DNA of 64,000 nucleotides from positions 42,313,806-42,377,805 of the forward strand of contig NC_067196.1 in the NCBI RefSeq assembly GCF_000699445.3, given 5' to 3'. The translations under genes and the position numbers were made by a program. Source of the stretch: Schistosoma haematobium (taxonomy: Eukaryota; Platyhelminthes; Trematoda; Strigeidida; Schistosomatidae). Below the pieces are notes generated by a model that saw nothing but the letters and a program-made list of their open reading frames with translations, searched no databases and was not told the origin of the DNA. Of the stretch, positions 38,008-48,983 are shown piece after piece; the stretch's first letter is position 1; each line of letters starts with the position of its first letter.

Positions 38008-38353
38008 ATCAGAAGGGGTTTGTGGAGATTTTTTAGAAGTGGGAAGTCGTTACCAGTGGAGTACAACCAGGTCTGTTGTGAGATATCAGGTCACTGAAGA
38101 CAATGGTATATAGTGGCGCAACTTCGTGGATTGGTTGAAGTTAGACATTAACACCGATGGATGCCGGCTCAGTGGTCTAGTGGTTAAGTGCTCGCGCGCG
38201 AAGCCAGTGGGTCCTGGGTTCGAGCCCCACGTGGTGCGGGGTCGTGGGTGCGCACTGCTGAGGGGTCCCGCACTAGGACGGGGCGGCCGTCCAGTTCTTT
38301 CAGGTTTTCAATGGTGGTCTAGCTTCAACTGACTCATGGTTTCAATCTGTGAT
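38008..38353 (+). mobile_element. tRNA-headed hammerhead SINE inserted in RTE copy 2
   Basis: Flanked by exact 12-bp duplications ACTTTCTTCTTT (37996-38007 and 38354-38365). Copy 3 carries the single uninterrupted site at 51142-51153. Order: body, tRNA head with A box TGGTCTAGTGG (38173-38183) and B box GGTTCGAGCC (38217-38226), hammerhead, tail. The head resembles tRNA-Glu/Asp. Confidence 0.9.
38252..38298 (+). ncRNA. Degenerate hammerhead ribozyme in SINE
   Basis: Stem I GCACTG, core CTGAGGG (38258-38264, consensus CTGANGA), stem II GTCC/GGAC, then GGGG (38280-38283) where GAAA is required, stem III CGGCCG and the GTC triplet. The loss of GAAA predicts no cleavage. Confidence 0.75.
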
Positions 38354-39024
38354 ACTTTCTTCTTTGTTTTGAATGATGCTTTGATGATCCTGGGTCTATG
38401 TGATTCCCATCCTATAAGTACTTTACGTGGTTCATTGAACGGCATCAGTCCGACTCCTTGTGTGTGCAAGACACTTTCTCCTTTGTGACCCGAGTACATC
38501 AGCATGTTTCCCAAATCTCATCTTTTCTACTCAACTTGAGTCGAATGGGTTTCATTGATTACTAGGACTGCCAAGTTGTATCTGCCCATTTCTGTAGCTA
38601 TTTTACTGGTTCTCATGATCTCCCACATTGTCCGAATATTCCATGTACCTATGATAATTGTTTCTCTGGTCGTTCGAAGTTGCGTCGGCCTCGTGACTTC
38701 CGAAGAATCTCGGCTTTCATCATAAGGCATCATGATTCTTCTGGATGAAGATCCTTCAACTCGGAGGACAGAGTTTAAATGATTTAATTTGTTCATTCTG
38801 GTTAGCGTGTTTTTAGCAATGTTGTTGTATACGAGATGTGGCTGCTTACTCGATGCCCAACCCTTCTTGTTTACCTAGGCTTGGTACCGGCAGTAAACCT
38901 AGAAGGGTTGTAGGCGGAGTTATGTTACACCGAAGCAATAATTATTTACATAATTAATTTGGCCAGTCGCATGACATCGTGAAAGCATTCTGTACAGTTA
39001 TTAAACTGTCCTTCATTACATCAG

Positions 39025-39200
39025 GTCAACGAAGCTTGTCTGCAGGAGCTAATAAGACACATGGACAATTTTATGGTAGTCTTTTCTCAAATGGGACGAC
39101 ATGCTGATTTGAACTATTCTACCAATATTAAACGAACAGTAAAGCGACTGTCGCGAATTATACAGTTTAAATGGGTGGAAGCGATAGTAGATATCTTGAA
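39025..39200 (+). CDS. Exon-like ORF of unknown gene
   Basis: A 176-nt open segment sits between a good acceptor (CTGTCCTTCATTACATCAG) and a strong donor (GAA/GTGAGTAA). It encodes about 58 residues with LIRHMDNFMVVFSQMGRH and RLSRIIQFKWVEAIVDIL, which looks helical and protein-like. If spliced to the AG at about 39934, it would read in frame into the DBR1 ATG. I do not recognise the family. It could be an exon of a nested or upstream gene, or chance. Confidence 0.4.
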
Positions 39201-39941
39201 GTGAGTAATAGGGTCCAATTTCGACGACTGGTTACAGTTTTTAGGAAAGATATTGTCCGTCTGTTACCACCATTGTTTTCAAGCACCAGAAAAATGTACA
39301 CAAATCCATCTAGTTGCATTATTAATTGCTTAATTAACAGAGACTAGTTGCAACATGAATTTCCCGGAAACTCTAATATAGAATCAAACAAATGGGGAGT
39401 TCATTCACTCAAAGTATCTAATGAGGATAGCTTGTATGTCACGTATTGACTGAAGTTGATGATTCCTAGGACATTGAAATATGACTCAGTAGGCTGATGT
39501 GATCATACTTGCCACTAAGCTCAAATGTCATGAATTTGATTATATACGATTTCATATTTCCACACGACCACAGAATCAGGAAGAAAAACTTTCCAGTACT
39601 CATCGGTGTTCAATGACCTTATCCAACTAATATCAAGTTGTGGCATACCTTTCAATCGTCTGTTTTTGTAGCCTTAGTTTGTAGACTGCTTTATTGTTAT
39701 TGTCTCAGTTCCCATTGTTACGTTTCTTTTATTGATGCTCAAACAGGTATATACGTCATGTATCGTGAATAGTTCCAAAGACTCTTGTTATCTGATAAGG
39801 AAAACTATTTATTACTATTGTATTTCACCATCATGATCTTCATTATATTGGATAAAATAGTGACATAAAATTGTTTATTTTCCTTTGATTTTTTAAGTCT
39901 TTCCTTAATCTGCGATACATCTGATTACACTAAGTCAAATT

Positions 39942-40141
39942 ATGGTAAAAGTTTGTGTGGTTGGTTGTTTGCATGGAGAGTTAGACTGTGTGTACGCCGA
40001 CATTGCAGAAGCCGAACAACAGGGTCAGTTTAAAACTGACCTAGTTTTATGCTGTGGTGATTTTCAAGCTGTTCGCAATCCCAGTGATTTAACCACAATG
40101 AGCGTTCCTTCCAAGTATTACCGCATGGGTGATTTTTGGAG
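39942..40141 (+). CDS. DBR1: DBR1 exon 1
   Basis: Residues 1-67 with metal-binding motifs GCLHGELD and [10 protein letters not shown]. The start MVKVCVVGC is the family's usual N-terminus. Donor GGAG/GTATGT; the split Arg codon continues in exon 2. Confidence 0.95.
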
Positions 40142-43100
40142 GTATGTAAATGCATCTGTTTTATTTTTCGTCATTTAAACTGATGTATTTCTTATGTTAC
40201 AATCACGGGAAAATAATCATTAGATTACTGTTGCTTAACAACTAATACAAAAGAATTAAATTTCACAGCATTGCCCAAGCCAGTAGCTAAGTGGATAACT
40301 CGATGGCGTTTCAAGCGAACGGTACGGGGTTGGAGTCCTGTAGTAGGCATCAACTCTGGGTTGCAGGTACATCCAGATGACGAATCCCAAATACGACGAA
40401 ACTCGCGTCCTGGATTCTACTGCTAGCCACTGTCAATCTCTGCTTATGGTGCCTGTGTCTTTATAATAATATCGAAGCAATCCGCATAGTTTGCACATAT
40501 GCCAAAAACAGACTGACCGATTGCAGTTTTACACATCAATGGAAAGATCTAAACAACCAATACAAACAAACGTTGCTTAATCTTTTAAAATGCTTCGTAA
40601 AAATTGATGTTGTTCTCTGTCATTAACACCTAAAGTTATCGGTGTACAGTTTTCTTAAATGGAATATATTTCAAATTTTTAATAAAACTTGTATATCTTA
40701 CCCACAATATTTAGTCACCTGTGTTTATGATAGTTATTATTAACCCATAACGGTTTTAACTGAAAAAAATATTTATTAGATTGCAAATACTTCAGGTGTT
40801 TCATTATATGTCAGATGTTCCCCGATGAATGACATATGTACCTACATACTCCTGTGAAAAGCAGCTCTTATCATGTCCCTCAACAAACGAAAACACGGAA
40901 GTACGATATGCCTGATGCTTACCTATTCTGACAACTGGTCCATCTTCTATTTTCTTTATTATTTCTATAATTTATATCTCTATTGGTTGATATCATTCAT
41001 GTAGAAATATATATATGTAGGTATGCATGATAGTTTTATTTATAGTATTCAGTGGATAAGGTTTCTACATCATGAGTTTTTTGTGCTTTGCAGTATAAAT
41101 AATTATATTACCACATTTCAATGCACAATGCATCTAAACTAATTCGCTGTTTAGAATATCATATATCCTTTGTTTCTCTTAGCGATGTTTGTATTGATCC
41201 TGAATTCATTTTTGAAGTCACATTAATCGTACTGTGATTTGCTGTAGTCCCTATAAAGTTGAGTCTTAGTGTTCTCAGCACTTGACTCTTAAATATTGAA
41301 TGGAATCCTAAAGGTTCATTTGACCTACCTCGGTTATACAATTGAGTAATAGCTTTACAATTGATTGGTTTGAATTTCCAAACTCTATCCCATCTATTTT
41401 GGTTTGATTCACCGGGTCGTATCATTAGCCTTCAAACAATAACGTTCGTGTGTGTACCTGAAAGTACACTTGGTAGATATTAGTTATTTTAGTAGACTTG
41501 AGAAATTCATACTATTCTCCATTCATAATCTTCCTGTTAAGTGAGCTAAAATAAACATTCCGAAAGTTAGTTCTTCCTACATAAGAACTACTGTAATTCA
41601 GAAGCAATAGGCTATCAGTTCAAATTGCACTTAAGTGTTAGCAAAAGAAATAAATTGAGTCGCTTTTTCGTAATTCTAAACTTTCTTACTAGTTAAGTAG
41701 TTGTATAAATCTAGTGGAATGAAAAAAAATCATAATTTGTAAATTATAAACTTCCATGTTTGTCTTCATTCCATTATTTTTCAAAGGTATTATGCTGAAG
41801 AAAGTAGAGCTCCTGTTTTGACATTATTTGTTGGAGGTAATCATGAAGCATCTGGTTATCTTCAAGAGTTACCATATGGTGGTTGGGTTGCTCCAAACAT
41901 CTGGTATATGGGTAAGTTCATTTTCAATTGGTGAAGAAAATGCATCTCTGTAAATCGTTAATTTATTTATTCTAATACTTGTTATTTTTATCTACTAGAT
42001 GTGAATGAACAATTTGCAAATCTAATTATTTTAACGTGTAGCTTAATATGGTTTTCATAAATCGTTATGTAATTATTAAATTGCATAGTGTTGATATTAG
42101 TGAATATTTATCTGCAGTGCGCATCCACGATCCCGCTTACGGGATTCAAACCCATGTCTCGCACGCGGACGCTTAACCTCTAAACCACTGAGCCGGCATC
42201 CAACGGTGTTAGTGTCTAACTTCAACCAATCCATGAAATTGAGCGACATATCCACCATTGTCTTCAGTGAGTTACTATCTCACAACAGACCTAGTTGAAC
42301 TCCGCTGGTCACGGCTTCTCACTAGAACTCCAGGAAATATCTCTTGAAGCCAGTCATTAGTGAGGATATGATTATTGTTACCAGAAATGGATTTTGTGGA
42401 GATTGTAGTAATTTAATAGTTGAATTCATGAGTCAATTAAAGCTAGATCAACATGAAAAACCTGGAAACACTTGACGGCCGTTTCGTCCTAGTATGGAAC
42501 TCCTCACCAGTGCGCATCCACGATCCCGCTTGAAGTATTTTCAGATGGTCTAGCTTAAATTGACTCATGAATTCAATTATTGGATTACTACAATCTTCAC
42601 TAAATTCATTTCTGATTATATCTAACTATTTATTCGTGCTTATGTTTACATTCCTTATCAAACAGATTTTTCCGCCTTAATTATTACATGTATCTACTCT
42701 TTACTATTAATTTGAAATTTTCTTTTCTTTAAATGTTGTTATAACTTATTGCATGGGTGCCCTCTTAGTGTATAACGTGACGATATCGCCAATTAGAGAG
42801 CAGTGAATTATCGATCGGACCAATGACGTATAAAATCCATGCGAGCAGTCTTGAGTCCTTATCGGTCCTGCTTCTTGCCTAGCCCAGCCAGTTAAGTCCC
42901 GAACACCAAATTAAGCCTCTGCAAAATGAATCATTTATTTCAAACATACTGAGTTTATATACCAACCAGACAGACCACATCATACCATAAAATAGGAAAC
43001 AACGTTTGTACATGATTTAGCCAAAAGTGACTATGGGTGTGGGAGGCAGTAATTAATAGACAGGGCATAATTCAAGAATGGTAAATCATATAACAACAGT

Positions 43101-44097
43101 TCATAGGTCAAAATAAAGCTCATAATAAGAGGGACATGAATATGAATAGTTTAGTTATTTAATTATTATACGATAATGGATCCTAAAGTTACCACTCATT
43201 ATTCTTATCGGGATATAACAAATGTATTGTCTCTTGTTTAAATATTATACTGAGAAAATAAGTATATAATAATTCTTTTTTTTCAGTGAATACATCATTC
43301 ATTATATCATTTAATATTTTAAAAGTTTTATTTACTCTTAAATACCATTGTGGTGTGGGCTACTTATATCCATATAAGTAGTATATAACTGTGGTCAGTC
43401 ATAGAATGTATTTCAGTAGAAGATCGAGATGGAAAGAACAGAAACGGAACGCAATTGGTATGGAAATACATGAACAATGAAATCTGAGACAATGGACTGA
43501 TATTTGCAAAGGAACAGTCAAATTTGAGACGATGGATTGATATTTTGCAAATTAACTATTTACTATATGGTTCTCAAATTTTATTGAGATACCCTGTAAT
43601 TTCATGTCAAATACATTCGATTGTCCCTACTCGTGTTTCTGTTCATTACACTATTTCTATTATAAATTTCTGTTTAATACATTTTACAATTGATATTAAT
43701 AATTTTATTTTGAATATTTTGATTTACTACTTGTAATTTATCAAAACTCTTATAGTTTTTTTATTTAATTTAATATTAATTTTTAAATGGGTATTTATGA
43801 TTAGTTTTAACTTTTTAATATGTAATAGATTACTGATAAAAGTATTCAAATCATTTGTGACCATAGTAATGAAGAAAAAAATTATTATTATTGTATCATG
43901 GATTTATCAATTGTTCAGGTGTATTTTCTTATCACTTTTATATTGACTATCTAATTAAAGAGTTTTGAACTATGAGTTCAATAATAAACTGGAGACATTA
44001 GTAGCATAAGATGACTTTGGATTTTTCCAACAAGATACAATAACTTGTGTTCATAACTTGATTTATAACATCTGACCGATTGATTTCAACTGTCAAC

Positions 44098-44168
<71 letters not shown>

Positions 44169-47100
44169 CAGAGCTATTTGGTAAAATGTCAATACCATAC
44201 GTTCAATACTTCATTTGCAGAATGCCCAGCGATTGTCTCAAACTTTGTTGTTCCTTCATTTCCATATCAATCACTGTTTATTCTCCTTGTTTTCTATTCG
44301 ATCTTCTTAACCTTCTGCTGCCAAACATTTCACTTTCGATTGGTGTTACGTACTACTTATATCCGTCGACTTAAATAGCACACACTACAATATTCCATAC
44401 ATCTTAGTTAACCTTTTGTTTTAGGTAAATTTATGTTATCTTTAATTGGTCATATATATTGGTAGAGTTTTTTAAGTTTTTAGAGCCTAATAACGGATTT
44501 AAATACGAAGTCATGTATAGCATTTAGTCTAGCTTCTAAAATTAAGTTCTTACAGAATCATTATTCCTAAATAGCGTAGGTTTTTGTCCAATATAAGCAT
44601 TAAAATAATTCTATAGTTTTTCGATTGTTCTATATTTCGCCTTAAGAGGCTAGTACCATGTCTTTTTTCATTTATATGAATAATGCCGATTCGCCCATGC
44701 AGGATTTCGTCCATCTTCACTACTAGTTAGAACATCAGAATGCTAATTGACTATCATGTATTAATGTTATTAAACTGAAAACCCATATGATTATAACATA
44801 CATATGAAACAAGTCGACAGCATGGCATACATAATAAATTATAGTTTTTACATAATTATGGTCTTTTTGGGACAAAATCTGAGTGATAGGTGCACAATTA
44901 ATTAAAAGAAATCTAGAAAAAAGAACAAAGGTAATAACCTACTACATATTAGTTATTAGATAAATATATATTTAAAATACATCTGGTAATTCACAAACGA
45001 ATGGCTTCCAAAATTTCCTATTTCCATTTATTTGCCTATTCGTAACAATCCCGAACACGGACTTTATCTTCCATTTGATTACCTCAGAGATGTTGCAAAC
45101 ACGTGGTTTCTGTATTACCCTTTTTTCAAAAGATCTCTAATATACTATAAAAAACGTACGTAAGAAATGACGTTCTTTTTGTTCAATCGTTTAGATGTGT
45201 GAATAATATTTGGAATCAGAATATGAGTTAACTGTTTTATTTTATGTATGCACTTATGATGAGTTATTGCAAACTCTTGCATTTTCTTGGGATGTTACAA
45301 ATACATTTTGTTCTAAGCTAATTAATTTTCTACTTAGTAAATGAGCTGTCTTCGCTGGTTTAGCGTAAACTGTATTTCTTGCGATAGTAAGGTTGATTAA
45401 CTTTATGATTAGAAACATATTTTATATGAGAATATCGGGTAATCTGGTTTGATTGTTTACATCGAAAGCTGCAGTTGGTCACATATAAATATCCCATGCT
45501 ACTTATTTTTGTTTATTGTTTCTTAGGATGTTATTTGTATCGTGTTTTCTTATTTTACTTTTATAGGTTATGCTAGTGTTGTCCAATTTTCTGGATTACG
45601 TATTGCTGGTTTATCAGGTATATACAAACAACATGATTATACCATGTGTCATTATGAACATCCACCATACTCAGAAGCAACAAAACGTTCTGTATATCAT
45701 TTAAGAAACTTAGAAGTTTTCCGACTTGGACAAATTCGCCGACGTTTAGATATAGTGATGAGTCATGATTGGCCTCGAGGGATATATCATTACGGAAATT
45801 TAAATCAATTAACCAGAAGGAAACCTCATTTTCGTAATGAAATCGAGTCAGATTCATTAGGCAGTCCACCCGGTGAACAGTTGTTATGTCGTTTAAAGCC
45901 ACGGTATTGGTTTGCAGCTCATTTGCATTGTAAATTTTCAGCGCTTGTTGGACATTCAGTAGGTTGATCACCTATATTTATTTATGTTTATATTCATTGT
46001 TCTAAATAAAGTTCAGTTCAGGGATATTTTTAATCTACAGACTGCCATATTCATTATACTCTGTCCTGAGTTTTGTTGAAAGAAATTTCAGTTTGATTGA
46101 GTTTTCTCTCTAATTTCTGTCTCTGTTTCACATGCTACTCAATTTATTAATTACAATTTAAACTGAATCAAAAATACCAGGATAATTTATCTCGATAGCT
46201 TTTGTAGTCGTTTTTAAGAATACAGTTTGTAATGTTCATCGGACTAAAAGTGCTAATACTGTATGAATAATTAGATTCAATTACATTAAATCCGTTCGTT
46301 GGATTGATAATTTGTGAGGCTCTTTTTCAGTTTTGGCGCCATATTGAGAATTAAATCCACGAATTTCAATAAAAACTAAAATTCAACCGACAAGACATTA
46401 TTTAGACTACTTATATGGGTCATATTGATCACTAAATCTCCAGTTCAGTCATCTTAGTTCTTTAGGTCTCTCATTTCGACAACTGCACAAAGTTCTCAGC
46501 ATTTATGTGGAAGAAATGTGGCCATGTTATTTCAATTCCCGTTCAGTTGTGACGATAATCTACCATATCCATACCTTTTAATTGTAACCATCACTTCGTG
46601 TTTTGATAGTTTAACTACTGACGAAACTATCAGATTACGATTTCGTTTTGTAAGCATTATCCAGGGCAATCATTCTTCGACTGTGGTGATTAATTTTTTT
46701 GAGTAATCTCTCAAATTACAAATGTTGCTGAGTCGAAGTACCACCTTAGATATATGAAGAATAAAAAATATTTTAAACGAACCACCCAGTTCAATCAGAT
46801 TATTGAGGATAAATTTTTGTATGAAAGCTCAACGACTTTGAAATCCTTCTGTAAATTTCTTGTTTTTTCATACTTTGTTTTCGTGTGATAATGCACTACT
46901 ATTGTTCTGTTTATCTATGAAAATGATTTCTATCGTAAATATGGCATCAAAACGAACGTATAGAAATTGCCTTTAGAAATCTGTTGTGTGTAATGACGGT
47001 GAATAGATAGTAATAATATTATTTCTAGTATTGAGAATGGTTTCAATGGTTGGTGTATTATTTATAAGAATTAAGATTTCTTCTTGTATCATATGTAGTC

Positions 47101-48983
47101 ATAGAAATAACTTTTGAATTTCCTGAATTGGAAAAAGATTGTTAGTTTTCTTTCTAACACGGGATGGATCCCTTTTTGTACGAAGCATCGAATTAAAACA
47201 TCCATGGTCATTTTCTTAACTTTCCATGATAGGTCAGCTTTTATTCAACTAAAAATTACATCCATCTTTCTTCTACGTCCATTTTCATCGTTCAAATCAG
47301 CTGATTTCTCCTTCAAATCAATGATATTCTCATTTAAATAACTTTTACATATTCTCGTTTACCACGTTTCTTTTACAGGACTCCAAAACTAATAAATCAC
47401 GCATCACTCACTTTCTAGCTCTTGATAAGTGTTTACCGAATCGTCACTACTTACAATTCTTAGATATTGAACCTGAACTGAAGTATGATGAAAGTTCAAT
47501 TAATTCCGATTCTAATTTATCTTTATCTCCACAACTTGGAGATGATCCAGTAATTGTCAGTCTTTCTAAATTCAAATCAAACGTCAACGATTCAGAAAAA
47601 GACTTAAAATTGAAGGAGCCTAATAACAATGCTAGTTCAAACGATGAAATAAGTACCAACTTATATCTTGATCCCGAATGGTTATCTATTTTGAGGTCAA
47701 CAAATCATTTAATGTCTACTAGCAAAGTCCCCTGTATTCTTCCAGAAAAAGAAACAAGCGAACGGTTAGCGAAATCATTTTATTAATTTTATTGGTGATG
47801 TATATGCTGATAATTTACTCATTAGATTCCATTACAGTTCATTTGCTCATGCTATCATGACACCAACCAATGACTACTTTCCTTATTATGTTCTTATCTA
47901 TAATAACAAGTATTCTAGTCAGTTTAGTTCAGCTGTCACTTCGATAAACAAACGATGAGTACTTTGAACCTTATCAGTTATCATCTGTATTCCACTATAT
48001 ATATAAAGTTCATTAGTTTTATTACATTGGTTATAAAAATTTTGCCCAGCGACTCATCCACCTGTTCTAAAGTCTGTTGTTAACTTATGAATTATTAAAC
48101 TGTTCACATGATATTAATGTCCTTTTCATACTGTTGACGTTAAATGTGTTGTAAAATATTAGATCATTATTTATGAGTTTTCATAGGATGTCATTACTTA
48201 ACTAATCGATTTGTAACCAACGTTTTTTCATTCAGCTGTGATTTTTCCGCTACTGATGATGAAATTCAGGCTTTGTATGACCCTTTTGGTGGAGATTTTC
48301 AAGTTCCTGACAACTTTGAACGTACTGCTGCAATTCACAAACCGAATGAAACTGATCATATGAATACAAAGACTACGTCTACGCCAATTAGTTTGGTTCA
48401 ACAAGCAAATGCTTTAAATAAAGAACAACAACTTTTTTCAAATCCACAAACAGAACTTATTTGTGCTATGCTTGATTTAATAAACCCTAATGCACTCTTT
48501 CTTGGCAAACAATCATACAGTTTGCTAGAATTATCAGCACAGTTACAATCTAAGAAGGATGAAGAGGAGGATGACGATGAAGTTGAGGAAAATCCAGAAG
48601 AAAATATTTGTGAAGATGATGTGAAAAATGACGAAAATCAACTTGATGTTAATGAATATCCATTAGATGTAAACACTAGCTGGATCACTTCAGACTCATT
48701 CGTCAAAGAGAGTTTTACAGAGTATGATCCGATGAATAGCACTTTTGTATCAAATACTAACCAATCTAGTCATAATCCACTTAGCAATACAAATCTTTAT
48801 GATAGTGTTGTAAGTCAAAATCCTGAAGAATTGGTATTAGATGATATTGAAGATAATGATGATGAGTTTCCCAATGAGTCTCACTCTTTAAATGTCTCTC
48901 AATACAACGCTAGTTATTCTCAGTTCACAGATTTAAATAAATCAGAGCAAGTGTACATTCCACAACTTTTGCCTGATTCCTAA
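39942..48983 (+). CDS. DBR1: DBR1: RNA lariat debranching enzyme (5 exons)
   Basis: Exons: 39942-40141, 41787-41911, 45567-45958, 47379-47764, 48236-48983. They sum to 1851 nt with every phase consistent, giving 616 aa (human DBR1 is about 544). DBR1 hydrolyses the 2'-5' bond of excised intron lariats in the nucleus. The metallophosphoesterase motifs are GCLHGELD (Cys9, His11), [10 protein letters not shown] (Asp40), FVGGNHEA (Asn85, His86), MSHDWP (His175) and AHLHCKF (His227, His229); Cys9 is the residue typical of the DBR1 family. The C-terminal DBR1 domain has [35 protein letters not shown] and [18 protein letters not shown], followed by an acidic tail. Introns host several SINEs. Confidence 0.95.
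40270..40545 (+). mobile_element. Sm-alpha-type SINE in DBR1 intron 1
   Basis: tRNA-like head with A box TAGCTAAGTGG (40284-40294) and a worn B box GGTTGGAGTCC (40329-40339), then a hammerhead block and the Sm-alpha-like 3' region (TGCTAGCCACTGTCAATCTC). It is the same family as the hammerhead SINE described from schistosomes. Confidence 0.8.
40365..40420 (+). ncRNA. Degenerate hammerhead ribozyme (Sm-alpha)
   Basis: Reads GGTACATCCAG, core ATGACGA (40377-40383) where CTGANGA is expected, a damaged stem II, GAAA intact (40398-40401), stem III and the GTC triplet (40407-40409), then CTGGATTC. The change of the first core base from C to A predicts little or no cleavage. Confidence 0.75.
41787..41911 (+). 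CDS. DBR1: DBR1 exon 2
   Basis: Residues 67-109 with [19 protein letters not shown], the metallophosphoesterase GNHE motif. Acceptor TCAAAG, donor ATGG/GTAAGT, phase 1. Confidence 0.94.
42114..42531 (-). mobile_element. Circularly permuted hammerhead SINE
   Basis: Read on the minus strand from 42531: end of the tRNA head, hammerhead, tail (to about 42405), then SINE body, tRNA head (A box at 42187-42177; B-box region complementary to 42141-42153), and the first bases of the hammerhead again, stopping at 42114. A 24-bp stretch is identical at both ends (42115-42138 and 42508-42531). Normal copies run body, tRNA, ribozyme, tail, so this copy is permuted with the overlap next to the ribozyme. 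Confidence 0.75.
42470..42513 (-). ncRNA. Hammerhead ribozyme, one core change
   Basis: Minus strand: stem I GCACTG, core GTGAGGA (CTGANGA expected), stem II GTTC/GGAC, GAAA intact, stem III CGGCCG, GTC, then AAGTG. The C to G change at the first core base should reduce or abolish cleavage; everything else is kept. Confidence 0.75.
42532..42625 (+). mobile_element. Inverted SINE tail fragment
   Basis: Plus-strand SINE tail (GGTCTAGCTTAAATTGACTC) that mirrors the minus-strand tail at about 42395-42465, making a long inverted repeat around the ribozyme. Confidence 0.65.
42765..43060 (+). repeat. Dispersed repeat family R1, copy 3
   Basis: The longest of three copies; includes GATATCGCCAATTAGAGAGC, ATCGATCGGAC, TAGCCCAGCCAGTTAAGTCC and TTTATATACCAACC. 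Confidence 0.65.
44101..44162. repeat. (AT)n microsatellite
   Basis: About 30 uninterrupted TA units in DBR1 intron 2. Confidence 0.95.
45567..45958 (+). CDS. DBR1: DBR1 exon 3 (catalytic core end)
   Basis: Residues 109-239. [20 protein letters not shown] (lariat recognition loop region), [27 protein letters not shown] and [14 protein letters not shown] match DBR1 closely. Acceptor TTATAG, donor TCA/GTAGGT. Confidence 0.95.
45959..47378. other. DBR1 intron 3
   Basis: AT-rich, no repeat or gene recognised. Confidence 0.5.
47379..47764 (+). CDS. DBR1: DBR1 exon 4 (C-terminal domain, first part)
   Basis: Residues 240-368. [20 protein letters not shown] and [16 protein letters not shown] are conserved DBR1 C-domain blocks; the Ser/Asn-rich stretch between them is an insertion relative to human. 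Donor CG/GTTAGC is weaker than average. Confidence 0.92.
47765..48235. other. DBR1 intron 4
   Basis: No gene or repeat seen. Confidence 0.5.
48236..48983 (+). CDS. DBR1: DBR1 exon 5 (C-terminal domain end and acidic tail)
   Basis: Residues 368-616. [12 protein letters not shown] and [18 protein letters not shown] match the end of the DBR1 C-domain. The rest is acidic and Asn/Ser-rich ([18 protein letters not shown]), as in other DBR1 tails. No canonical AATAAA follows within several hundred bases. Confidence 0.93.

Larger units (their letters stand above)
35475..38921 (-). mobile_element. RTE-type retrotransposon, near full length, dead (copy 2)
   Basis: On the minus strand it runs from a 5' leader (38921, ending AACTCCGCC) through endonuclease (IIGTWNIRTM near 38650, a GDLNAKVGMD match near 37850), linker (37556-37293, LQRFNTAFLPHTNKLNEFKI), RT (36868-36659, RKAAGPDNIPAGALKLN) and C-terminal region (36318-35968, SVIDKQGRSGAKVKARIDKA), to the 3' end near 35475. 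Many stops and frameshifts. A 346-bp SINE interrupts the endonuclease. It shares near-identical sequence and the same stop codon with copy 3 at 50648-51645. Confidence 0.88.
40142..41786. other. DBR1 intron 1
   Basis: Contains the Sm-alpha-type SINE (40270-40545). The rest is AT-rich without a gene. Confidence 0.5.
41912..45566. other. DBR1 intron 2 (3.7 kb)
   Basis: Holds the permuted hammerhead SINE (42114-42531), an inverted SINE tail (42532-42625), an R1 repeat (42765-43060) and a long (AT)n tract (about 44101-44162). No gene. Confidence 0.6.

Noticed and set aside
38161..38235. tRNA-Glu/Asp-like gene
   Set aside because: It lies inside a SINE with target duplications and a downstream ribozyme block.
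42115..42531. 24-bp repeat as a target duplication of a nested insertion
   Set aside because: Not excluded, but less likely: the repeat is SINE sequence from the tRNA-ribozyme boundary and the material between is exactly the rest of one SINE unit.
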